Source: Flavimaricola marinus | GTDB lineage: Bacteria > Pseudomonadota > Alphaproteobacteria > Rhodobacterales > Rhodobacteraceae | Direction of reading: 5' to 3' | Length of the DNA stretch: 64,000 bases | Assembly (NCBI RefSeq): GCF_900184895.1 | Contig: NZ_FXZK01000001.1 | Span: 1,240,001-1,304,000, forward strand | Part shown: positions 17,691-29,395 of the stretch, in pieces | How the letters are laid out: the number at the start of each line of letters is the position of its first letter | Numbering within the stretch: position 1 is the first letter of the stretch | Notes under the pieces: model-generated | Database searches by the model: none | What the model was told of the DNA's origin: nothing | Seen by the model: only the letters and a program-made list of their open reading frames with translations | Position numbers and translations under genes: made by a program

Positions 17691-18491
17691 TTAGGCCGGT
17701 TTCAGTTCGACGCCCGGCGCATAGGCGATGAAGAAGGTGTTGGCGAACCCCTCTTTGCCGTAGGCGAGCGGCTTGTGATCGTCAAAGCCGACCACATGCC
17801 CGCCGGCCCCGCGCAGCACGGCGTCAGCGGCGGCGGTGTCCCATTCCATCGTCCGCCCCAGTCGAGGATAGAGATCGGCCTCGCCCGCAGCGATCAGGCA
17901 GAACTTCAGCGACGAGCCGGCGCTGGTCATGTCCTTGACGCCATACTTGCTGATGTAGTCGTCGGTCGCCTGATCCCGGTGCGATTTGGAGGCGACGACC
18001 ATCAGCGCCGAGTTGTCGGGCGATGCGTTGACGCTGATCGGATGCGTCGGCCCGACGGTGTCCACGGCCAGATCCCCGGTCTCCTCGACCGTCTGTCCGC
18101 TGGCGTCGGTGTAGAACAGCCGCTTCTTGGCCGGAGCGTAGACGATGCCCCGCACCGGCACGCCGTCGACGACATAGGCGATGTTCACAGTAAAGTCGCC
18201 ACGCCGCTGCACGAATTCCTTCGTTCCGTCGAGCGGGTCGACGATCAGGAAGGTCGAAACGGCCTGGCCGTGGCTGTCGGCCTGCTCTTCGGTGACGAGT
18301 GCCACATCCGGAAACGCGGCCCGCAGACCGGCCGAGATGATCGCGTCGGCGGCTTCGTCCGCCTCGGTGACCGGGCTGCTGTCGCTTTTGGTTTTCACCT
18401 CGAAATCGGGGGAGTTGTAGATCTCCATGATCTTGGCGCCAGCTTCCAATGCCAAGGTGCGCATCACGGATGTCAGTGTGTCAAAATTCAT
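17691..18491 (-). CDS. cysQ: 3'(2'),5'-bisphosphate nucleotidase (PAP phosphatase)
   Basis: A 266-residue inositol-monophosphatase-superfamily enzyme. It carries the first metal site in VTEEQAD, the signature DPLDGTKEF near residues 86-94, and the second in MEWDTAAADAVL near residue 215. CysQ removes the 3'-phosphate of PAP, the inhibitory by-product of PAPS-dependent sulfation and sulfate assimilation. Its placement in a glycan operon that ends with a sulfotransferase suggests it recycles PAP there, although it may equally serve cysteine synthesis. It is the first gene of a leftward group with the GT2 gene. Confidence 0.93.
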   Translation of the reverse strand: MNFDTLTSVMRTLALEAGAKIMEIYNSPDFEVKTKSDSSPVTEADEAADAIISAGLRAAFPDVALVTEEQADSHGQAVSTFLIVDPLDGTKEFVQRRGDFTVNIAYVVDGVPVRGIVYAPAKKRLFYTDASGQTVEETGDLAVDTVGPTHPISVNASPDNSALMVVASKSHRDQATDDYISKYGVKDMTSAGSSLKFCLIAAGEADLYPRLGRTMEWDTAAADAVLRGAGGHVVGFDDHKPLAYGKEGFANTFFIAYAPGVELKPA

Positions 18492-18662
18492 CGTAGCCTC
18501 TATGTAATTGTCCGCGTCCGGCGATTTTATTGATTTGCCGGGGTTGCCCCCTTATGGTTCCGGCTCAACGGATCGGCAAGGAATTCGTGCGATCAGGTCT
18601 ATGCCCCAATGTGGCCAAAGACCTGTGCGCAATAAGAGTGCAGGCCAAGCAGGACCATGGCG

Positions 18663-19484
18663 ATGTTTCAGACGACCCAGAAAAGAACGCCGACCCGCAG
18701 TATTCTGGCGATACTGGAATTGATCTATCATTCCACCGTCCGCAACATCCGCAAGACCCACCGCAATGCGCTGGCAGGTCTTGTGATGAACATCATTCAG
18801 ACCATCGTGTTCATTGCCGCGTTCTTCCTGATGTTCAACATTCTGGGCATGCGCGGCAATGCGATCCGCGGCGATTTCATGCTCTATCTGATGTCGGGCA
18901 TCTTTCTGTTCCTGCTCCATACCAAGACGATGGGCGCCGTGGTCAAGGCCGAGGGCCCGACCTCCGCGATGATGCAACACGCGCCGCTGAACACATTGAT
19001 CACCATTTGCGCGGCGGCTTTGGGCACCCTGTATCTGCAATTGCTGTCGCTGTTCGTGGTGCTGTTCTTCTACCATGTGCTTTTTGCCCCGATCACCATC
19101 GACGATCCCGTCGGCGCGATGGAGATGGTGTTGCTGGCATGGCTCAGCGGAGTCGGCGTCGGCGTCGTCTTTCTGTCGATCAAGCCGTGGGCGCCGGAGT
19201 TCGTCACCATCGCCGCGTCGATCTATTCCCGCGCCAACATGATCGCCAGCGGCAAGATGTTCGTCGCCAATTCGTTGCCCGGATACATGCTTGTTATGTT
19301 CGACTGGAACCCGCTTTTCCATGCCATCGACCAGTGCCGCGGATACGTGTTCCTGAACTACAATCCGCATTTCAGCTCTCCGACCTATCCGCTCTATATC
19401 GCTATCGGGCTGATCGTTCTGGGCCTGATGGGCGAATACTACACCCGTCGCCACGCTTCGGTCAGCTGGGGCGCGACCCGGTAG
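18663..19484 (+). CDS. ABC-2 type polysaccharide export permease (KpsM-like)
   Basis: A 273-residue integral membrane protein with about six hydrophobic segments (for example LVMNIIQTIVFIAAFFLMFNIL, LYLMSGIFLFLL, LGTLYLQLLSLFVVLFFYHVLF) and a C-terminal LIVLGLMGEYYTRRH. The layout matches ABC-2 permeases for capsule or O-antigen export. No matching ATPase gene lies beside it in this window. The ATG at 18663 has AGGA 8 bases upstream; another ATG at 18657 is possible. It stands divergent from cysQ and next to the glycosyltransferase block, supporting a role in exporting the glycan made there. Confidence 0.82.
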   Translation: MFQTTQKRTPTRSILAILELIYHSTVRNIRKTHRNALAGLVMNIIQTIVFIAAFFLMFNILGMRGNAIRGDFMLYLMSGIFLFLLHTKTMGAVVKAEGPTSAMMQHAPLNTLITICAAALGTLYLQLLSLFVVLFFYHVLFAPITIDDPVGAMEMVLLAWLSGVGVGVVFLSIKPWAPEFVTIAASIYSRANMIASGKMFVANSLPGYMLVMFDWNPLFHAIDQCRGYVFLNYNPHFSSPTYPLYIAIGLIVLGLMGEYYTRRHASVSWGATR

Positions 19485-19845
19485 GACTGGTCGATTGGCC
19501 TGTCCGGCCCCCCCTGTCCGGGTGACACCGAGGCAAGCACGACCGCACAAACCGGCCTCGCTATTGCGGCCCGTCTCGGAATCTCGATTGCGACGCCCTG
19601 CGCCTTGTTTAAGGCCTCGTGCGGCCTGCTTTGCGCCCATCCGGCCCAGATTGTGCGGATGCGGCATTCATAGTGCCCAACTTTACCATTTTAGACCCAA
19701 GCCGAAGGTTGCAGCCCCTCGGAGCCCTCCCTATATACCCGTCAACCGGCCCTGAGCAGACGATGCGATGGGCCGCTCTCCAGTTGGCACGGGTGCCGGA
19801 ACGGGTCCGTGCTGCTCAAACCGCCTAACGTAAAGGGATTTGAAA
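19485..19845. other. 361-base gene-free region upstream of dnaK
   Basis: No convincing coding region was seen. The left part, after the export permease, is GC-rich without a clear terminator. The right part carries a good promoter (annotated separately), followed by a leader of about 100 bases and an AGGGA ribosome-binding site at 19834-19838 ahead of the dnaK ATG. No CIRCE-type inverted repeat was seen. Confidence 0.6.
19708..19737 (+). promoter_or_regulatory. dnaK promoter, sigma32/sigma70-like
   Basis: TTGCAG at 19709-19714 and TATATA at 19732-19737 are separated by 17 bases, a good sigma70-type pair. The same bases read as GTTG, 18 bases, then CCTATATACC, close to the alphaproteobacterial heat-shock sigma32 pattern CTTG-N17/18-CYTATNTNNG. 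Transcription would start near 19744, leaving a leader of about 100 bases. Heat induction is expected for dnaK but is an inference here. Confidence 0.65.
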
Positions 19846-21756
<1,911 letters not shown>

Positions 21757-21782
21757 GGCTTTGTCAGCCTGACCTATCCCGG

Positions 21783-21818
21783 ATCGGCCCGCCCGTCATA
21801 CGCGGTGCGGGCCGATTT
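21783..21818 (+). terminator. Strong hairpin in the dnaK-dnaJ gap
   Basis: A perfect 10-base-pair stem (21783-21792 with 21807-21816; ATCGGCCCGC and its complement) with a 14-base loop, followed by TTTCGGTTTCGGTTT. The T-tract is interrupted, so this may act as a weak terminator that lowers dnaJ relative to dnaK or as an mRNA-stabilising stem. It lies between the dnaK stop and the dnaJ start, 33 bases before the latter. Confidence 0.55.
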
Positions 21819-21851
21819 CGGTTTCGGTTTGCATGAAGGGGACGACCTCAG

Positions 21852-23003
21852 ATGGCAAAACAGGATTACTACGATCTCCTCGGCGTGCGCAAAGGCGCCA
21901 GCGCCGACGAGATCAAGAAGGGCTACCGCACCAAGGCCAAAGAGCTGCATCCCGACCGCAACTCTGACAACCCGAATGCGGAAGCTCAGTTCAAAGAGAT
22001 CAACGAAGCCTACGACGTTCTGAAGGACGCCGAGAAGAAGGCGGCCTACGACCGCTTTGGTCATGCGGCCTTTGAGGGTGGCATGGGTGGCGGTGGCCGT
22101 CCCGGCGGCCGTGGCGGCATGGGCGGCCAGGGCGATTTCGCCTCTGCCTTCTCGGACGTGTTCGACGATCTGTTCGGCGACATGATGGGTGGCCGCGGTG
22201 GCGGTCGCAGCCGTGCCGCCCGCGGCAACGATCTGCGCTACAACCTCCGCATCAGCCTCGAAGAGGCTTATGCCGGTCTGCAAAAGACCATCAACGTGCC
22301 CACGGCCGTGTCCTGCACATCCTGCAAGGGCACCGGCGCCGAGGGCGGCAGCGAGCCGCAGACCTGCCCCACCTGTGCCGGCATGGGCAAGGTTCGGGCG
22401 CAGCAGGGCTTCTTCACGGTCGAGCGCACCTGCCCCACCTGTAACGGCATGGGACAGACGATCAAGAACCCGTGCACCACCTGTCACGGTGCCGGCCGCG
22501 TCGACAAGGACCGTTCCTTGTCGGTCAACATCCCGGCGGGTGTCGAGACCGGCACACGCATTCGTCTGGCAGGCGAAGGTGAGGCGGGTATGCGCGGTGG
22601 CCCGACGGGCGACCTCTACATCTTTATCGAGGTCAAGGACCACGCCCTGTTCCAGCGCGACGGGATGGACCTGTATTGCCGCGTGCCCGTGTCGATGACT
22701 GCCGCCGCGATGGGTGGCGATATCGAAGTGCCCACGATCGACGGTGGCAAGAGCCGGGTCAAGATCCCCGAGGGCAGCCAATCCGGCCGCCAGATGCGCC
22801 TGCGCAGCAAGGGCATGCCCGCGATTCGCGGCAAGGACATCGGCGACATGTTCATCGAACTGGCCGTCGAGACTCCGGTCAACCTGACCAGCCGCCAGAA
22901 GGAACTTCTGCGCGAGTTCGACAAGCTCAGCGCCGAGAACAACCCTCAATCGGCGGGCTTTTTCAGCGCGGTGAAGAACTTTTGGGAGGGCATGAAGGGG
23001 TAA
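21852..23003 (+). CDS. dnaJ: Chaperone DnaJ (Hsp40)
   Basis: A 383-residue type I J-protein. It has an N-terminal J domain with the HPD motif ([11 protein letters not shown] near residue 34), a Gly/Phe-rich linker ([17 protein letters not shown], residues 77-93), and four zinc-binding CxxCxGxG repeats near residues 153-222 ([32 protein letters not shown]), then the C-terminal substrate-binding domain. It stimulates DnaK ATPase and delivers unfolded clients. The gene sits 95 bases after dnaK and is probably expressed from the dnaK promoter past an intervening hairpin. Confidence 0.98.
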   Translation: MAKQDYYDLLGVRKGASADEIKKGYRTKAKELHPDRNSDNPNAEAQFKEINEAYDVLKDAEKKAAYDRFGHAAFEGGMGGGGRPGGRGGMGGQGDFASAFSDVFDDLFGDMMGGRGGGRSRAARGNDLRYNLRISLEEAYAGLQKTINVPTAVSCTSCKGTGAEGGSEPQTCPTCAGMGKVRAQQGFFTVERTCPTCNGMGQTIKNPCTTCHGAGRVDKDRSLSVNIPAGVETGTRIRLAGEGEAGMRGGPTGDLYIFIEVKDHALFQRDGMDLYCRVPVSMTAAAMGGDIEVPTIDGGKSRVKIPEGSQSGRQMRLRSKGMPAIRGKDIGDMFIELAVETPVNLTSRQKELLREFDKLSAENNPQSAGFFSAVKNFWEGMKG

Positions 23004-23052
23004 CCTTCGCCCATTAACCAATTGCTAACCGGAATCGGCGGACTGTCAGGAT

Positions 23053-23823
23053 ATGACAGCCCGCCGTTCCTTTGCCGAGATGCCTCTACCGTTCTTTGAC
23101 AAGGACGCCGACGAGGCTTTGACCACGGAGCCGACCCCGCGCGGCAAGCAACCGTCCTACATCGCGGATCACCGCAAGCGTCTGCGCAGTCGCTTCATGC
23201 AGGGCGGCGCCGCGGCTCTACCGGACTATGAGCTGCTCGAACTGGTGTTGTTCCGCGCGATCCCCCGTCAGGACGTCAAACCCCTCGCCCGCGCCTTGAT
23301 CGACCATTTCGGCGATTACAATCGCGTGCTGTCCGCCAGCCCGTTGCAGCTGCAAAAGGTCAAAGGCGTCGGCGAGGCGGTGGTGATCGAGCTCAAGATC
23401 ATCGAGGCCGCCGCCCAGCGCCTTGCCCGCGCCAAGGTGATGGAGCGCCATGTGATGACCGGCTGGGACAGCCTGCTGGACTATTGCCACACCGTCATGG
23501 CCCATCGTGATACCGAGCAATTCCGAATCCTCTTTCTGGACCGCAAGAACGTGCTGATCGCCGACGAGGAGCAGGCCCGTGGCACGGTGGATCACGTGCC
23601 CGTCTATCCCCGCGAAGTGGTCAAGCGGGCGCTGGAGCTGAATGCATCGGCGCTCATCCTTGTACACAATCACCCGTCAGGCGACCCGACTCCGTCGCAG
23701 AGCGATATTGCCATGACAGCCCAGATCGACAGCGCCGCCCAGACGCTGGGTCTGACGGTGCACGACCATATCATCGTGGGCAAATCCCGCGAGATCAGCT
23801 TTCGTTCCGAAGGGCTTCTCTAG
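23053..23823 (+). CDS. radC: RadC family JAB/MPN-domain protein
   Basis: A 256-residue protein. Residues 80-125 contain a helix-hairpin-helix-like segment (LQKVKGVGEAVVIELK) and the C-terminal half is a JAB1/MPN-like metal-binding domain with the RadC signature LILVHNHPSGDPTPSQSD near residue 205. The catalytic-type histidines and aspartate are present. RadC is not a proven repair protein and its biochemical role is unsettled. The gene converges on the next one and both stop codons lie in a single CTAG palindrome. Confidence 0.92.
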   Translation: MTARRSFAEMPLPFFDKDADEALTTEPTPRGKQPSYIADHRKRLRSRFMQGGAAALPDYELLELVLFRAIPRQDVKPLARALIDHFGDYNRVLSASPLQLQKVKGVGEAVVIELKIIEAAAQRLARAKVMERHVMTGWDSLLDYCHTVMAHRDTEQFRILFLDRKNVLIADEEQARGTVDHVPVYPREVVKRALELNASALILVHNHPSGDPTPSQSDIAMTAQIDSAAQTLGLTVHDHIIVGKSREISFRSEGLL

Positions 23824-25415
23824 AACGGCGCGGAGGGCGCCCAGAGTTCGACCCGGCGGTTCATCTGCCGCCCCCAGACCGTATCGTCGCAACCCATGGG
23901 CAGCGCCTCGCCCAAAGCCACGGTTCGCAGGGTCAAGCCCTCGGGCAGCGTGCCGCCCAGCACAGAGACGATGGCCGAGCGCACCGTTTCGGCCCGCGCT
24001 GCGGACAACCGCTGGTTTGTGGAGGCCGGCCCGCGACCGTCGCTGAACCCCAGCAGCAGCAGATCCTGCCCGGCATACTGTCCGTCGCGGATGGCCTGCG
24101 CCACACTGCGCACATGCGCCCGTGAGGCCGGGTCCAGCCCGCTTTGCCCGGCGCCAAATCGGAAGGTGGGCGTAAGCCGGTCGTGTCCTTCCATCGCGTC
24201 GATCATGCGTTGGAGCGCGGCAAGCCCGACCTCGTCGCCCGCCGCACCGATGGCCGCGGCGAGCCTGTCGCCTTGCTCCGAGATCGGGATCGGGACGGCG
24301 TTCTGACCCGGCACTCCGATCCGTTTGAGGATCAACTGGGCATCGGCGGTGTTGAGCCAATCGATGAAGTCTTGCGCCACAGGCCCCAGCCGCCGCACCG
24401 GCAGGTAGAGGAACAATGGCATCGTCAGCGGGTAATCCCCGGTCCGCACCTCTGTGAGCCCGGCCCGGGTTCGGAGCCCGCATGGGCCGGAGAGCGGCAG
24501 CGCGTCGGCGTTGCCAATCGTCTCGAAGGATGTGATCCCGAGCGCGTTCGGCGCGGCCAGAACGGCGGCCACGACCGCCTGATCCCCCGGATGCTGCACG
24601 ACGTCGGCGGACAGCTCTCTCCCGGTCGCCTCGAGCACGTTCTGCACGAAACCCTGTGCCAAGCCGGTATTCGGATTGCCAAGATGCAGCTCGATCGGCT
24701 GATCGGGGCCGCCCAGCGCCTGCCAATTGGTGACCTCGCCCGCGTAGGCCCGGGCGAGGTCTTCCAGCGCGATCTCGTCAATCGGATTGGCCGGAGAGAC
24801 CAGCGGCACCAGCGCGTCGAACGCAAGAATCCGCACCCGCGCCGGGGCGTTGAGCTGGCCCATCCCCGCGTCGCGTGCCACCTCTGCCTCGGCAGGCGAG
24901 ATCTCTCGTGCAGCCATGACCACATCGGCCTCGTGCGCGAAGAGATCGGCAAAACCGTCCTCGGTCGTCGTCAGCCGAAACGACAGCCGCGCGATTGCGG
25001 TGCCGTCGCTATCGGTCAGATCGTAGCGAAAGGTGGAGAGCGTCTCCTCGACCCGCGTGGCGATCAGGCCGTGGGCACGAGCGTAGCCTTCGACCATCGC
25101 GGGCAGGATCAGCCCGCCCAGCCGCCCTGTCCCCGAGAACCGCAGCAGATCGACAAAGGCGTCCGGGTCGGGACAGGTGGCCCCGATGCACGAGACCTTG
25201 GCGTAGTCGAGCGTGATCTCTCCCTGCGCGGTTTCGAGCCGTAGATAGCGCCCATCATAGCCAAGGACGCGACCTTGCAGGCTCAAGGTGCCGTCGGTGG
25301 CCCGAAGCTCCACGGTCTCTTGCGCCGATACGCTGGACGCACACAAAAAAAGCGCGGCGATTATCGCCGCACTTTTCAGAAGCCTTTCGCCAGGTCTGTT
25401 TGCTCTGTGCGTCAT
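23820..25415 (-). CDS. Periplasmic phosphate-type binding protein fused to OmpA domain
   Basis: A 531-residue exported protein. A signal peptide covers residues 1-31 (hydrophobic core, then SSVSA before QE). Residues 125-370 resemble PstS-like solute-binding domains (EIALEDLARAYAGEVTNWQ and DALPLSGPCGLRTRAG). The C-terminal 120 residues match OmpA-type peptidoglycan-binding domains: LLLLGFSDGRGPASTNQRLSAARAETV and MNRRVELW. The fusion may tether a ligand-binding domain to the cell wall, perhaps sensing phosphate or another anion. Its stop overlaps radC by 3 bases, and its start overlaps the stop of the gene upstream (25412-26425), so those two are coupled. Confidence 0.8.
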   Translation of the reverse strand: MTHRANRPGERLLKSAAIIAALFLCASSVSAQETVELRATDGTLSLQGRVLGYDGRYLRLETAQGEITLDYAKVSCIGATCPDPDAFVDLLRFSGTGRLGGLILPAMVEGYARAHGLIATRVEETLSTFRYDLTDSDGTAIARLSFRLTTTEDGFADLFAHEADVVMAAREISPAEAEVARDAGMGQLNAPARVRILAFDALVPLVSPANPIDEIALEDLARAYAGEVTNWQALGGPDQPIELHLGNPNTGLAQGFVQNVLEATGRELSADVVQHPGDQAVVAAVLAAPNALGITSFETIGNADALPLSGPCGLRTRAGLTEVRTGDYPLTMPLFLYLPVRRLGPVAQDFIDWLNTADAQLILKRIGVPGQNAVPIPISEQGDRLAAAIGAAGDEVGLAALQRMIDAMEGHDRLTPTFRFGAGQSGLDPASRAHVRSVAQAIRDGQYAGQDLLLLGFSDGRGPASTNQRLSAARAETVRSAIVSVLGGTLPEGLTLRTVALGEALPMGCDDTVWGRQMNRRVELWAPSAPF

Positions 25416-26425
25416 CTCGACGCGAGTGTCAGGCTCCGCAGCATGTTTTTCAACACCAGAAATTCACCAATTGCATCGCAATCCGGCATGGTCATCGTCA
25501 GGTCGAGCGCCTGCGACTCGGCCCCCGGAATGATCTGGATCGATTGAGCGGCAATGGCGCGGCCACAGTTGGCGCTTTGCACTTCGGCCTCGACGCTGAG
25601 TTCGACGGTGCCGTCCCGCTGCGAGATGCCGCTGGGATAGGTGTAGACCTCTGCAATCATTGCCCCTTCGATGGGAACGTCGCCCATCCGCATCAGAAAC
25701 CCGCCGGTTCCGGCCTGTGCCGCGTCGATGCTACGGGCCGAAGCGGCCCAGACGTGACCGTCTTCCTGATAGCCTGCGCCGAATTCGAGCGCATGGATGC
25801 CAAGCCCGGTGTCGCCCTGCCATTGCAGCACGGCCCGGTCGTATTGGGCGAAATCAGGCACCGACACGATTGCGGCGGCACCGAAGCCGCCCGGCATGTC
25901 GGCGATGAACACCGCTTCTTGCGCCAGCGCCGGCACCATCACGGTGGCCTTGCCCTGCGAATCGGTCAGCACCGAGACGATCATTCCCTGGTGATGCAGC
26001 GTTCCGACCGCGTCGATCGCGCAGGGAGCGCTGAGTTCCAGCATCACTGTCGCGGCCGGTCCGGCGGTGGCCGACATATCGGCCGCACAGCTCATTTCGA
26101 CGTCGGTGCCCTGCGGCATCGCGTCCGTGACGGGCGCATCAAGCTCGACCGCCGCCAGTCGCACCGGTTCGGTGGGGGGATCGGCCGGCTGGAACGCGTC
26201 AGGCACCGATAGCGCGGCGCTGAAGGACGGTTCGGGCATGTAGGGCACATCCGTGGCCTCTGCCTCTGCGCTGGCCACCACGGGCTCTGCCAAGGGCTGA
26301 ATCCCTGTTTCATCCTCGGCGACCATGCGAGAGGCGAGCGCGTCGCCGTTCTGCATCACAAAGCCGATTGCCATCGCGACCGAGAACGTGCCGCCTGCGA
26401 CAAGATATTTGCGGACCTGGGCCAT
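25412..26425 (-). CDS. Exported protein of unknown function (secA neighbour)
   Basis: A 337-residue protein with an N-terminal hydrophobic segment (residues 8-25, VAGGTFSVAMAIGFVMQNG) that is a signal peptide or anchor, then a long Ala/Pro/Glu-rich linker (residues 40-90) and a folded C-terminal half with at least three cysteines. I do not recognise a catalytic motif. Homologues beside secA in Rhodobacterales have, as I recall, been labelled only 'translocase' or hypothetical. The stop overlaps the start of the OmpA-fusion gene (ATGA), which suggests a shared envelope role. It is 117 bases past the secA stop on the same strand, so it may be cotranscribed with secA. Confidence 0.7.
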   Translation of the reverse strand: MAQVRKYLVAGGTFSVAMAIGFVMQNGDALASRMVAEDETGIQPLAEPVVASAEAEATDVPYMPEPSFSAALSVPDAFQPADPPTEPVRLAAVELDAPVTDAMPQGTDVEMSCAADMSATAGPAATVMLELSAPCAIDAVGTLHHQGMIVSVLTDSQGKATVMVPALAQEAVFIADMPGGFGAAAIVSVPDFAQYDRAVLQWQGDTGLGIHALEFGAGYQEDGHVWAASARSIDAAQAGTGGFLMRMGDVPIEGAMIAEVYTYPSGISQRDGTVELSVEAEVQSANCGRAIAAQSIQIIPGAESQALDLTMTMPDCDAIGEFLVLKNMLRSLTLASR

Positions 26426-26542
26426 GGGTGTCTCCTGTTCCTACGCGGATTTGGAAACACTGTGTCAATCATTGATGGCTCGGTCTGGACGCGACAAAGG
26501 TATCATCGCGGCGCAATCGTGGCAGCGCCGCGGCAGGGTTTG

Positions 26543-29284
26543 TCAGAGCTTGCCGTGGCAATGCTTGAATTTCTTGCCCGATCCGCATGGGCAGGCGTCG
26601 TTGCGCGCCGGGTTTCCCCATGTGCTGGGATCGTCTTCGACGAAGCCTTCGGCGGGCGTGCCTGCCTCTGCCGTTTCCGCACTCGCACTCGCGCCTGCGG
26701 CGGCTGCGGCGGCAGGAGCCGCTACCGCAGCGCCAGCGGCTGCGGGATTGGCCCGCCGCTGCTGTTCGAGCACCTGAGCCATCATCGACTGCTGCTCTTC
26801 GGCCGTCATCGGACGGATTTGCGACAGTTTCTGAGTGACTTCGGTACGAAGACCGTCGAGCAATCCTTCAAAAAGCTGGAAGCTTTCGGTTTTGTATTCG
26901 TTCAGCGGGTCGCGCTGCGCATAACCCCGGAAGCCGACGACGGACCGCAAATGTTCGAGCGTCAGCAAATGCTCGCGCCACTTGGCGTCGATGGTTTGCA
27001 GCAGGATTTGCTTTTCGATGTTGCGCATGGTGTCGGCGCCGAAGGCCTCGGCCTTTTCCGCCATCTTTTCGTCGCTGGCCTGTTCGAGCCGCTCGCGGAT
27101 GGCCTCCTGATCGACGCCTTCCTCGGCGGCCCATTCGGCAACCGGCACGTCAAGGCCAAGTTGCGTTTTCAGGTCTTCGCTGAGCCCTTCGACGTCCCAT
27201 TGATCGGCATAGGCCTTGGCCGGCATGTGCAGCCCGACGAGGTCTTCGACAACCTGATGGCGCATGTCCTGCACGACTTCGGAGAGGTCTTTGCTTTCCA
27301 TGATCTCGCGGCGCTGTGCAAAGATCACCTTGCGCTGCTCGTTCATCACATCGTCGAATTTCAAGAGCTGCTTGCGGATGTCGAAGTTGCGACCCTCGAC
27401 CTTGGCCTGCGCCCGTTCCAGCGACTTGTTCACCCAAGGGTGCACGATCGCCTCGCCTTCTTTCATCCCCAGCGTCGACAGAACCTTGTCGAGCCGCTCG
27501 GAGCCGAAGATCCGCATCAGGTCGTCTTCGAGCGACAGGAAGAAGGAGGACCGGCCCGGATCGCCCTGACGGCCGGAACGGCCGCGCAGCTGGTTGTCGA
27601 TCCGGCGGCTTTCGTGCCGTTCGGTCGCCAGAACGTACAGACCGCCGGCGGCAAGAACGGTTTTCTTGTCCTCGGCGTGTTCGGCTTCGATCTTGGCGCG
27701 GACCTCCTCGGGATCGGCTTCGGGATCGGCGGCCAATGCTTCGAGCACTTTCATCTCGACGTTGCCGCCAAGCTGAATGTCGGTGCCGCGACCGGCCATG
27801 TTCGTGGCGATGGTCACAGCGCCGGGGCGGCCTGCGTCGGCTACGATCTGTGCCTCTTGCTCGTGCTGGCGAGCGTTGAGCACGTTGTGCGGGATTCCCG
27901 CTTTCTTGAGCAGCTCGGCGAGGAATTCGGATTTCTCGATCGAGGTGGTGCCGACGAGGATCGGTTGACCCTTTTTGTGTGCCTCTTCGATCGCCTTGAC
28001 CACACCGTCGAATTTCTCTTTCGCGGTCCGGTAGACCTGATCGTGTTCGTCCTCGCGGGCGATGGGCCGGTTGGTTGGCACCTCTACCACGCCAAGCCCG
28101 TAGATCTCGGCAAATTCCTCGGCCTCGGTCAGCGCCGTGCCGGTCATGCCGGACAGCTTGTTGTAGAGCCGGAAGTAGTTCTGGAAGGTCACGGAGGCCA
28201 GCGTCACGTTCTCTGGCTGGATCGCCACGCCTTCCTTGGCCTCGATCGCCTGATGCAGACCGTCCGAGAGCCGCCGCCCCACCATCATCCGCCCGGTGAA
28301 TTCGTCGATCAGGACGACGCTGCCATCACGCACGATATAGTCCTTGTCCCGCGTGAACAGCTTGTGTGCCCGCAGGCCCTGGTTCACGTGGTGGACGATT
28401 GTCGTCGATTCGGGGTCGTAGAGCGATTGCCCCTCGGGCAGCGCCCCTGCTTCGAGCAATTTCTCTTCGAGGAACTCGTTCCCCTCGTCGGTGAAGCTGA
28501 CGTTGCGCGTCTTTTCGTCCAACTCGAAGTGCTCGTCCTTGATGAACGGGATCAGGGTGTCGATGGACTTGTAGAGCTCGGACCGGTCCTGCGACGGCCC
28601 GGAGATGATCAGCGGCGTCCGCGCTTCGTCGATCAGGATCGAGTCGACCTCGTCCACGATCGCGTAGTTGTGCGGGCGCTGGTTCATCTGGCTGAGGTCG
28701 GACTTCATGTTGTCGCGCAGATAGTCGAAGCCCAGCTCGTTGTTCGTCGCATACGTGATGTGCGCGCCGTAGGCTTCTTTCTTTTCGCCTTCGGGCTGCT
28801 GAGGATAGACGACGCCGGTCGTCATCCCCAGAGCGCCATAGACCTTGGACATCCACTCGGCGTCCCGCTTGGCGAGGTAGTCGTTTACCGTGACCACATG
28901 CACGCCCTTGCCGGTCAGCGCGTTCAGATAGGCGGGGAAGGTCGCGACGAGGGTTTTGCCCTCGCCCGTCTTCATTTCGGAGATGTTGCCCTGATGCAGG
29001 AAAATGCCGCCCATCAACTGCACATCGAAGGCCCGCAGGCCGAGCGCGCGTTTGGCCGCCTCGCGGCAATTGGCGAAGGCTTCGGGCAGCAGGTCGTCGA
29101 GGCTTTCCCCGGCGAGCGCCCGTTTGGACAGTTCTTCCGTCTTGTCCTTCAGCCCCTGATCCGAGAGCTTTTCGAATTCAGGTTCGAGCGCGTTGATTTT
29201 CGCAACCAGCGGTCGGGTGGCTTTGACCTTGCGATCATTCGTCGTGCCAAAAACCTTTTTGGCAATCGATCCGATACCCAGCAT
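26543..29284 (-). CDS. secA: Preprotein translocase ATPase SecA
   Basis: A 913-residue DEAD-like motor that drives proteins through SecYEG. The Walker A motif MKTGEGKTL is near residue 103, [19 protein letters not shown] marks Walker B, and [14 protein letters not shown] near residue 500 marks the second nucleotide-binding fold. The C-terminal tail, after an alanine-rich linker (residues 835-880), carries the zinc-binding [15 protein letters not shown] that binds SecB and ribosomes. The length is typical for alphaproteobacteria. It is transcribed away from the ppiC-type gene from a promoter near 29396-29424. Confidence 0.98.
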   Translation of the reverse strand: MLGIGSIAKKVFGTTNDRKVKATRPLVAKINALEPEFEKLSDQGLKDKTEELSKRALAGESLDDLLPEAFANCREAAKRALGLRAFDVQLMGGIFLHQGNISEMKTGEGKTLVATFPAYLNALTGKGVHVVTVNDYLAKRDAEWMSKVYGALGMTTGVVYPQQPEGEKKEAYGAHITYATNNELGFDYLRDNMKSDLSQMNQRPHNYAIVDEVDSILIDEARTPLIISGPSQDRSELYKSIDTLIPFIKDEHFELDEKTRNVSFTDEGNEFLEEKLLEAGALPEGQSLYDPESTTIVHHVNQGLRAHKLFTRDKDYIVRDGSVVLIDEFTGRMMVGRRLSDGLHQAIEAKEGVAIQPENVTLASVTFQNYFRLYNKLSGMTGTALTEAEEFAEIYGLGVVEVPTNRPIAREDEHDQVYRTAKEKFDGVVKAIEEAHKKGQPILVGTTSIEKSEFLAELLKKAGIPHNVLNARQHEQEAQIVADAGRPGAVTIATNMAGRGTDIQLGGNVEMKVLEALAADPEADPEEVRAKIEAEHAEDKKTVLAAGGLYVLATERHESRRIDNQLRGRSGRQGDPGRSSFFLSLEDDLMRIFGSERLDKVLSTLGMKEGEAIVHPWVNKSLERAQAKVEGRNFDIRKQLLKFDDVMNEQRKVIFAQRREIMESKDLSEVVQDMRHQVVEDLVGLHMPAKAYADQWDVEGLSEDLKTQLGLDVPVAEWAAEEGVDQEAIRERLEQASDEKMAEKAEAFGADTMRNIEKQILLQTIDAKWREHLLTLEHLRSVVGFRGYAQRDPLNEYKTESFQLFEGLLDGLRTEVTQKLSQIRPMTAEEQQSMMAQVLEQQRRANPAAAGAAVAAPAAAAAAGASASAETAEAGTPAEGFVEDDPSTWGNPARNDACPCGSGKKFKHCHGKL

Positions 29285-29395
29285 ATGACGTGTTCTCCGA
29301 CCAGCCTACTTTGTTTTGATGAGGAGGCTGCTTGCTGCCCCCGTGCCTGAGGCATAAGTAGGGGTCAAAGCACGGCCCCCTCGGAGCCTTTTGGC

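Noticed and set aside
26462-29350. 962-codon open frame antisense to secA
   Set aside because: It overlaps secA fully and has no independent promoter or motif.
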